64,000 nt of DNA from contig NZ_JRHO01000014.1 in NCBI RefSeq assembly GCF_000765475.1, forward strand, positions 155,574 through 219,573, given 5' to 3'. Below are positions 58,138-64,000 of this stretch, in pieces. Both the position numbers and the translations under genes were made by a program. The stretch's first letter is position 1, and each line of letters opens with the position of its first letter. The stretch is from Methanococcoides methylutens (GTDB lineage: Archaea; Halobacteriota; Methanosarcinia; Methanosarcinales; Methanosarcinaceae). The notes under the pieces are model-generated. The model was not told where the DNA came from. It was given only the letters and a program-made list of their open reading frames with translations, and did not search any database.

Positions 58138-59610
58138 ATGCCAACAGAAACAGTGGACAGAAAGATGGACATACCAAGGATCTTACTGGCAGCCGACAGG
58201 TCATCTTCAGGCAAGACCACTATCACAGCAGGGTTGCTTGCAGCCCTTACTTCCAGAGGCTACAGTGTACAACCATTCAAGGTTGCCCTTGACTATATCG
58301 ACCCCAGCTATCATTCAGAGATCACAGGTCGGCGGGCACGCAACCTTGACGGCTACCTCATGGAAGAGGAAGGAGTACTTGACGTGTTCACACATGCCTG
58401 CGAGGTCGACGGGAAAGCCGATATTGCTGTTATCGAAGGTGTGAGAGGACTTTTCGAGGGACTGGAAAGCCTTGGAGATACGGGAAGCACTGCTCAGGTA
58501 GCCAAGATGCTGAAGTGCCCTGTCATACTGATAATCAATGCCCGCAGTATCACACGTTCTGCTGCCGCCCTCGTGAACGGCTACAAGAACTTCGACCCTG
58601 ATGTCAACATCGTTGGTGTGATACTGAACAACATCGGCGGCATGAGGCATGCCAGCAAAGCAAAGGAAGCTGTGGAACACTTCACAGGCCTCCCTGTGCT
58701 GGGAATAATCCCAAGGGACAATGCAATGCAGATATCCATGCGTCATCTGGGACTTGTTCCGGCCATTGAAGAGAGGCGCCGGATAAATGATCTTGATGAA
58801 CGTATCGCTGCCATTGAGAAGAGGGTTTCTGAAGGCATAGACATCGATAAAGTGCTGGAGCTTGCAAGACAGGCTGAGGCTGTGGAAAAACCGGAAAGTA
58901 CCGTGTTCACATCACGCAAACTTAAAGGTGAAGCTCCCATAGTCGGAATTGCACTTGATGAGGCATTCAATTTCTATTATCACAATAATATTGAACTCCT
59001 GGAACTTGCAGGAGCCAGGATCGAGTATTTCAGCCCTATTCATGATAAACATCTCCCGGATATCGATGCCCTGTATCTTGGAGGCGGGTATCCCGAACTT
59101 TTCGCTTCCGAGCTGGAAGCAAATGAAAGCATGAGGCAGGATATCAAACAGGCATCCGAGAACGGGCTTCCCATCTATGGAGAATGTGGTGGCCTGATGT
59201 ATCTTACAGAACGTATTACCACCGGCGTCAAGGGCAAGGGAACATACCATATGGCAGAAATGCCTGAGTCCACACATGAGATGGTGGGAGCACTACCTGG
59301 ACATTCCCTTATGGGTCACAAACGTGTGGTCAGCTACAATATCGGAGCACTTGATGTGGATACGATCATCGGCAAGTGCGGAAATTCTTTCATCGGCCAT
59401 GAGTTCCACCATTCCGAGGTAACTGAGCTGCCATCCGATGCAAAGTTCGCGATAAAGCTTTCACGCGGAACCGGGATCAAGGACGGATGGGATGGCCTGA
59501 TCGCAAATAATACATTTGGAGCATATGCCCATCTGGAAGCATCATCATACAGGGAATTTGCCACATCTTTTGTGGACTCAGCAGCAAAATACAGGAGTGA
59601 AAAAGCTTGA
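58138..59610 (+). CDS. cfbB: Ni-sirohydrochlorin a,c-diamide synthase CfbB
   Basis: CbiA-like amidotransferase of 490 residues that uses ATP and glutamine to amidate the a and c acetates of Ni-sirohydrochlorin. N-terminal ATPase with ADRSSSGKTTITAG (20-33); C-terminal class I glutaminase with the nucleophile in IYGECGGLMYL and its His in FIGHEFHHSE. Being next to cfbC distinguishes it from cobyrinate synthases. Its stop overlaps the TTG start of endA. Confidence 0.94.
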   Translation: MPTETVDRKMDIPRILLAADRSSSGKTTITAGLLAALTSRGYSVQPFKVALDYIDPSYHSEITGRRARNLDGYLMEEEGVLDVFTHACEVDGKADIAVIEGVRGLFEGLESLGDTGSTAQVAKMLKCPVILIINARSITRSAAALVNGYKNFDPDVNIVGVILNNIGGMRHASKAKEAVEHFTGLPVLGIIPRDNAMQISMRHLGLVPAIEERRRINDLDERIAAIEKRVSEGIDIDKVLELARQAEAVEKPESTVFTSRKLKGEAPIVGIALDEAFNFYYHNNIELLELAGARIEYFSPIHDKHLPDIDALYLGGGYPELFASELEANESMRQDIKQASENGLPIYGECGGLMYLTERITTGVKGKGTYHMAEMPESTHEMVGALPGHSLMGHKRVVSYNIGALDVDTIIGKCGNSFIGHEFHHSEVTELPSDAKFAIKLSRGTGIKDGWDGLIANNTFGAYAHLEASSYREFATSFVDSAAKYRSEKA

Positions 59611-60662
59611 GAGCAGAGATAATCAAAGACCGTGTACTTGTAGAGAAGAAGGCAATAAACGAACTTTACAATACAGGATACTACGGCAGGCCCAAGGACA
59701 ACGGGCTGGAACTTACACTTATTGAAGCTGCATATCTTGCATACCGCGGGAAGATAGAAGTGGAGAATGATGGCAAAGTGCTTGATTTTGCCGGATTTTT
59801 CAAAAAAGCTTCAACCCTGCAGCCAGCATTCGAGCTAAAGTACATCGTTTACAAGGACATAAGGGAAAGAGGATTCTACGTCCAGCCTGGAGTTACTGAT
59901 TTCCGAGTATACCCACGTGGAAGCCATCCCGGAAAAGGCGCTGCAAAACAGTTCGTCTATGTCAGGTCTGAAAGGGTGCCAATGCCACTCAAGGACCTAC
60001 TCCGATCACTGAACGCAGCTGAAAATGTCCGCAAGCAGATGATACTCGCAATAGTGGATGAAGAGAGTGACATCACCTTCTATGAGGTAAAGAGACCGAG
60101 GATAAAAGGAGGAATGGGAGACACGCTTTATCCGGATATCAACACCGATGCCACTTTCCTCGAGGACAGAGTCATTGTATGGGACGAGGATGCATCCACA
60201 ACACTCTTTGAAAATGGTTTCTACGGCAAGCCACTTGATAAACAAAGGCTCCAGCTTTCACTTGTGGAATCACGCTACCTGATGGAGAACGGCGTGATCA
60301 ATATCACAGACCGTCAGGATACTGAACTGGATAGCGAGTCATTCACAGAGATCGCTTCGAAGATCGAACCGGAGTTTCTTTTGAAGAACAGTGTGTACAC
60401 CGACCTTCGTGAGAAGGGAGTTGTTCCAAAAACAGGATTCAAGTTCGGTAGCCATTTCCGTGTTTATGCACAGGTTGAATCCCCTGCAAAGATACCTCAC
60501 TCGGAATATCTGGTACATTCAATTCCTTCAGACCATGAATTCAGACTTCCTGTAATGTCAAGGGCTGTCCGCCTTGCTAACAGTGTCAGGAAAAGCATGC
60601 TGTATGCGATCCCTACCGATGAAGGCATTGACTACATCGATATTGGAAGAGTAAAGATGTGA
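59607..60662 (+). CDS. endA: tRNA-splicing endonuclease (homodimeric alpha2 type)
   Basis: Cleaves bulge-helix-bulge introns in tRNA precursors. The 351 residues hold two tandem endonuclease units, as in alpha2 enzymes: repeat 1 about 1-170 (with DFRVYPRGSHPGKG) and repeat 2 about 175-351 (with the catalytic Tyr/His/Lys area FRVYAQ, PHSEYLVHSI, ANSVRKSMLYA). The start is TTG, four bases overlapping the cfbB stop (TTGA) with AGGAG nine bases upstream. Translational coupling to the F430 operon is evident though there is no obvious functional reason. Confidence 0.93.
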   Translation: MRAEIIKDRVLVEKKAINELYNTGYYGRPKDNGLELTLIEAAYLAYRGKIEVENDGKVLDFAGFFKKASTLQPAFELKYIVYKDIRERGFYVQPGVTDFRVYPRGSHPGKGAAKQFVYVRSERVPMPLKDLLRSLNAAENVRKQMILAIVDEESDITFYEVKRPRIKGGMGDTLYPDINTDATFLEDRVIVWDEDASTTLFENGFYGKPLDKQRLQLSLVESRYLMENGVINITDRQDTELDSESFTEIASKIEPEFLLKNSVYTDLREKGVVPKTGFKFGSHFRVYAQVESPAKIPHSEYLVHSIPSDHEFRLPVMSRAVRLANSVRKSMLYAIPTDEGIDYIDIGRVKM

Positions 60663-60723
60663 TCCTGATAAGGATCACTTTTCCAAAATAACATTTATTA
60701 ACTACCTTTTTGAATTATTTAGC

Positions 60724-61428
60724 ATGGAAGCACTTTATCTGAAAGACTGTTACATCAGGGAATTCGAAGCAACTGTGACGAGTGTGAAGGATGACAAAAT
60801 CGTGGTCCTTGACACAACTGCATTCTATCCAAAATCCGGTGGTCAACCGCATGATACCGGAGTTCTGATCAATGAAGGGAAAGAATACAAGGTCGTATTC
60901 GTAGGAAAGTTCGATGGTCAGATCAGCCATGAGGTCAGTGAGCCGGGACTGAAAGAAGGAGATAAGGTTAAGGGAATAATTGACTGGGACAGGCGCACCC
61001 TCTTCATGAACTACCACACCGCATCCCATATCCTCAGCGCCATCATCCACAATGAGACCGGTGCAAAGATCTCAGGAAACCAGATCGCAGAGGAGAAGAC
61101 ACGAGTGGACTTTAACCTGGAGAACTTCGACAGGGACCAGATAGGCTCATACGAAGCAAAGGTCAATGAGGTCATCAACAGAGCAATTGATGTGAAGATA
61201 GACATCCTTCCCAGAGAGGAAGCACTTACTATTCCCTCAGTTGTTAAGCTCAAGGACGCATTCCCTCCGGAGATAGAAGAGATACGCGTGATCAGAATTC
61301 CTGATGTTGATGACCAGGCATGTGGCGGAACACACGTGAAAAATACGGGAGAGATCCCGCATATAGAGATCTTCAAGGCAGAGAATAAAGGAAAGAACAA
61401 CAGGCGAATCTACTTCAGATTCACCTGA
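60724..61428 (+). CDS. alaX: Alanyl-tRNA editing protein AlaX
   Basis: Stand-alone editing factor that deacylates mischarged Ser- or Gly-tRNA(Ala). The 234 residues contain the zinc-site motifs HTASH (His98, His102) and CGGTH (Cys200, His204). The length fits the medium AlaX-M class, which includes the N-terminal glycine-rich-motif domain (DTTAFYPKSGGQPHDTG) of alanyl-tRNA synthetase. It stands alone after endA. Confidence 0.93.
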   Translation: MEALYLKDCYIREFEATVTSVKDDKIVVLDTTAFYPKSGGQPHDTGVLINEGKEYKVVFVGKFDGQISHEVSEPGLKEGDKVKGIIDWDRRTLFMNYHTASHILSAIIHNETGAKISGNQIAEEKTRVDFNLENFDRDQIGSYEAKVNEVINRAIDVKIDILPREEALTIPSVVKLKDAFPPEIEEIRVIRIPDVDDQACGGTHVKNTGEIPHIEIFKAENKGKNNRRIYFRFT

Positions 61429-61486
61429 TCTTATTTTTAAGCGACCTTATTTCTTTTTTAAATTTAAATTCCCGATCGTATTGACA

Positions 61487-62554
61487 TTAAGACTCGTTTT
61501 CCTCGAAGTACCTTCTCACAAGCAGCACAAGACTTGAACCAAGCAGTACCAGCAGGAAGATCGCAATAACCATGCCTTCGAGAGTAAAGTCCTGCCATGA
61601 ATGCACCGAGACCCACATCCCGCTGCGGGTAACGAATGTTGCGAATATGACCAGTATGAAAGATGCAACTGCGAGCATCGGAGCAAGGAATCTGTATTCC
61701 CCGTGCTTGACCCTTGTCTGGGAATGCAGATAAGCGGTAGCAGTTATCCAGGGGATAAGTGATGACGTCTCAACAGGGTCCCATGTCCAGTACCATGCAC
61801 CCCATCCAAGGACCTCATATGCCCAGAAACCGCCAAGTCCGATACCTGCTGTAAGGAAAAGCCATGCCAGACGCATCCAGTCACGTGATATCTTTACCCA
61901 CTTCCCATCGTCGATGAGCAATGTAGCAAGAGCAGCGGCAAATGGAATGGTGAAAGCTGCATAGCCAAGGAACAGTACCGGAGGATGGACTGCCATCCAT
62001 GGGTTTCTCAGAAGCGGGTTCATACCCTGTCCATCCACAAGCGGGTATGCTGATACAAATGGATTCCAGTTGGAAATGTCAACGTATGCACCTACGCCCC
62101 CATAATACATGGAGAACGGATTCTTCAATACCAGCAACATAAGGAAAACTGTAATGATGCACAGGCATATTGCACGTGTGATGTTCATTAGCCTGATGTC
62201 GTACAGCTCTTTTGTGTGGCCTGTGTACTGCATTGCCAGAAGCATCAGCAGGGTGAACCATGTCCAGAGCAGGAATGAACCTTCCTGGCCTGCCCACAAT
62301 GCGGAAAGACGATAGACAAATTCAAGATCGATACTTGAATGCATGTAAACATAAACGTAAGATGCGGATACCGTGAGCAGATAGTAGGTAAGCATCAGGA
62401 TAGCGAGTGTGATGACGGCTGTACATCCAACCTCAAGCTTTCTGGAAAGTGAACCTGCACGAATATTATTTGTACGCAGATCGATGATAGAATATATCGC
62501 TGAGCCAGCACCAAGGATAAAGGCAATCCATATGAGAATCATTCCAAAGTTCAT
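61487..62554 (-). CDS. ccmF: Cytochrome c heme lyase CcmF, N-terminal half
   Basis: 355-residue membrane protein with about ten helices. The WWD-type heme loop is WGAWYWTWDPVETSSLIP, followed by TRSGMWVSVHSW, so this is the N-terminal half of bacterial CcmF. It ends (RRYFEENES) just where the next gene upstream begins in the full-length protein. Its ATG overlaps the stop of the C-terminal half gene as ATGA, so ccmF is split and its gene order is inverted. Heme attachment to apocytochrome c is the expected role. Confidence 0.92.
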   Translation of the reverse strand: MNFGMILIWIAFILGAGSAIYSIIDLRTNNIRAGSLSRKLEVGCTAVITLAILMLTYYLLTVSASYVYVYMHSSIDLEFVYRLSALWAGQEGSFLLWTWFTLLMLLAMQYTGHTKELYDIRLMNITRAICLCIITVFLMLLVLKNPFSMYYGGVGAYVDISNWNPFVSAYPLVDGQGMNPLLRNPWMAVHPPVLFLGYAAFTIPFAAALATLLIDDGKWVKISRDWMRLAWLFLTAGIGLGGFWAYEVLGWGAWYWTWDPVETSSLIPWITATAYLHSQTRVKHGEYRFLAPMLAVASFILVIFATFVTRSGMWVSVHSWQDFTLEGMVIAIFLLVLLGSSLVLLVRRYFEENES

Positions 62555-63537
62555 TTCTTACCCCCCTTAGGACGTTCTGAACCCTTGTTTCTTTTTCCTT
62601 TTATCTTAGCCACAGGAGTTGTGGCCTTTCCATCAGTTGAATAATCGATCACTCCAAGAACAGCCATGCCGCCGAGCATCATGAACAGGCCGCCCCAGAT
62701 GAATGTGATGAAAGGTACTGTCCTAACATATATGCTGACTTCACCACTGGTCTCGTTTACCGCTTTGGGTGCGATGAACAGTTCCTCGAATATGCCACGA
62801 TGTACATAGGTAGTTGTGTACGTCTGGCCCCATTTGAAATCAGTTATGTATTTGATCTGACCACTATCAAAATAAGCGCCTTTTTTGTAGACATCGAAAT
62901 CCACATAGGTTGCATAAGAAGAACCGTGATACTCCTTATAGTGAGAACCTTCAAAAGTTGAATCCATTCCGGTAACAGAAACCATGTAGTTCTGCCCTTC
63001 GAACTAGCCGGCAGAGTCCATGGAGACCACAGAAGAACCATCTACCTTCAAATTGCTGCTGGCAACGATCCCTATGAGTATCAGAATTATCCCAAGATGG
63101 ATAACATGTGCACTGACACCTCGCAGTTTCATTGCACGTGAGTCCCTCTGGAGAGACATATAGATCTTATAGAATGTAGCGACCAGAGCCATGCTCACCA
63201 CAGGCACTGTAACATCAAGAGGAAGGTTTCCAAAAGGAGACAGAAAAGCAAATGCTATGGAGATTGCAACTGTGAAACCACCAACGAACAACGTTCTCTT
63301 CGCATCGAAATAACCATAAAGCAAACCCATCGTAAGCAATACTACCAGCGCTGCTGTGGGAAGAGCACTCCTGTTGTTAAAATATTCAGCACTCATGCCC
63401 ATCTCGACGCCTGTGGTCAGCCTGACTATCAGTGGTGTTAACATGCCCACAGTTATAAGAGCAGCAAGGAGCAGCATGGTCAATACCGCTGCCAGCATTA
63501 TATTACTGCTGTTTACGAGGTCTTTGCTTTTTTTCAT
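62551..63537 (-). CDS. ccmF: Cytochrome c heme lyase CcmF, C-terminal half, with internal TAG codon
   Basis: Read through one TAG (63006-63004, codon 178), this frame encodes about 328 residues: three to four helices (SSNIMLAAVLTMLLLAALI, then AHVIHLGIILILIGIVASS), an extracytoplasmic domain (QNYMVSVTGMDSTFEG) and a final helix (TFIWGGLFMMLGGMAVLG). The whole aligns by eye with the C-terminal half of bacterial CcmF, including the segment crossing the TAG (DSAG, TAG, FEGQNY). Without readthrough the product ends after 177 residues and loses the periplasmic domain. A GAAGGG before the first ATG after TAG leaves re-initiation as an alternative. The start I choose is the ATG at 63537; a TATA-like ACATATTTGAA lies near 63570. 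Confidence 0.85.
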
Positions 63538-63668
63538 GAAATTCACAATCGTTACGTCTGTTCAAATATGTATCGGTACTGACATTAAAAAAACAGGATC
63601 AATAATGATAAAATAGTGATGATATTTTGATAGATCCTGATAGAATATTTATAACATGCAGATATCTG

Positions 63669-63706
63669 AAAAAAATGTTGAAAGGCGGTATGACCCCGCC
63701 TCATAG
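63669..63706 (-). terminator. Hairpin terminator after rubrerythrin
   Basis: On the minus strand AGGCGG and CCGCCT pair around GGTCATA, with a T6 run a few bases later (ACATTTTTT). It lies just beyond the rubrerythrin stop. Confidence 0.65.
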
Positions 63707-63720
63707 AAAATGCATGTTCT

Positions 63721-64000
63721 TTAATCCACTTTACTGAACTTTGAATGTACAGCTCCGCAGATCGGACACCTTTCAGGTGCTTCACCCTCTACGGTATATC
63801 CGCAGACCTCACAGACGTAGTAATCAGTATCTTCGTTGTCATCCATATTGTCCAGTGCTTTCTGATAGAGCTCAGCATGTACCTTCTCGACCTTATTCGC
63901 CAGATCAAAGCTACGGACAGCCTTTTTGTTACCCTCTTTTTCTGCTTCCTCGATGAAGGCAGGGTACATCTCGTTGAATTCCATGGTCTCACCAGCTATT
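63721..64000 (-). CDS. rbr: Rubrerythrin, C-terminal part (cut by window edge)
   Basis: Peroxide-reducing diiron protein. The visible part reads AGETMEFNEMYPAF from the very edge, giving one diiron-site glutamate region, then HAELYQKALDN with a His ligand, and a C-terminal rubredoxin-like domain with CEVCGY and CPICGA. The frame stays open through the right edge, so the N-terminal helices lie outside the window. It complements superoxide reductase in oxygen defence. Confidence 0.93.
   Translation of the reverse strand, partial: IAGETMEFNEMYPAFIEEAEKEGNKKAVRSFDLANKVEKVHAELYQKALDNMDDNEDTDYYVCEVCGYTVEGEAPERCPICGAVHSKFSKVD

Noticed and set aside
62844-63041. Alternative minus-strand frame crossing the ccmF amber codon
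   Set aside because: It is in another frame and unlike CcmF, whereas the straight read through TAG gives continuous CcmF sequence, so no frameshift need be invoked.
1-64000. CRISPR arrays, insertion sequences, integrases and prophage genes
   Set aside because: I looked for regularly spaced repeats, transposase motifs and terminal inverted repeats on both strands and saw none.

Overview
The window is chromosomal DNA of a methanogenic archaeon, most likely a methylotrophic, cytochrome-containing member of the Methanosarcinaceae such as Methanococcoides or Methanolobus (genus inferred, not proven). The evidence is: the complete coenzyme F430 pathway (cfbA-E-D-C-B), archaeal glycerol-1-phosphate dehydrogenase, a group II chaperonin, diphthine synthase, the D subunit of the archaeal GatDE amidotransferase, archaeal PurP, many archaea-only DUF families, archaeal TATA promoters, and cytochrome c maturation genes (ccmA, B, C and a split ccmF). 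I checked the stop codon of each complete gene listed here: all are TAA or TGA and none is TAG. The one in-frame TAG lies inside the C-terminal half of ccmF. This is the pattern expected of an organism that reads TAG as pyrrolysine.

Layout. 0-11.5 kb: pyruvate phosphate dikinase; a leftward block of Dph5, a HerA-type ATPase, DUF357, UPF0212 and a PfkB kinase; a thermosome subunit; a leftward pair of DUF2119 and an S4/FtsJ-type methyltransferase; and an old-yellow-enzyme homologue. 11.6-20.3 kb: ccmA-ccmB-ccmC, a TtuA-type tRNA thiolase, membrane and small proteins, a TudS-like protein, a methyltransferase and a K+-independent proton pyrophosphatase. 20.3-28.8 kb: a pseudoknot-forming intergenic element, acetyl-CoA synthetase, pyrF, cbiZ, an HD phosphohydrolase, a TctA-like permease and a DUF59 protein. 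28.8-36.9 kb: two tandem related hairpin RNA candidates, superoxide reductase, a NapH-like ferredoxin, a PEBP lipoprotein, cooC with a cupin, a CDF transporter, aroC, dapL and an exported acetolactate decarboxylase. 37-48.5 kb: a zinc-type ABC importer, two orphan histidine kinases, argH, gatD, a 38-residue pilin-like micropeptide, a pilin and DUF5371. 48.7-64 kb: purP, a DUF63/SpoIIM-like pair, egsA, UPF0179, DUF2150, the F430 operon running into endA, alaX, split ccmF with the internal amber codon, and the edge of a rubrerythrin.

The genes are mostly housekeeping and C1/acetate energy metabolism. Acetyl-CoA synthetase and pyrophosphatase handle acetate activation and PPi. PPDK feeds gluconeogenesis. 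The F430 genes build the cofactor of methyl-CoM reductase. The ccm genes serve membrane cytochrome c. CooC suggests a carbon monoxide dehydrogenase elsewhere. Superoxide reductase and rubrerythrin handle oxygen stress. I saw no tRNA, rRNA, CRISPR array, insertion sequence or prophage. Gene spacing is tight and codon use looks uniform, so this reads as stable core chromosome with a few unexplained non-coding structures.
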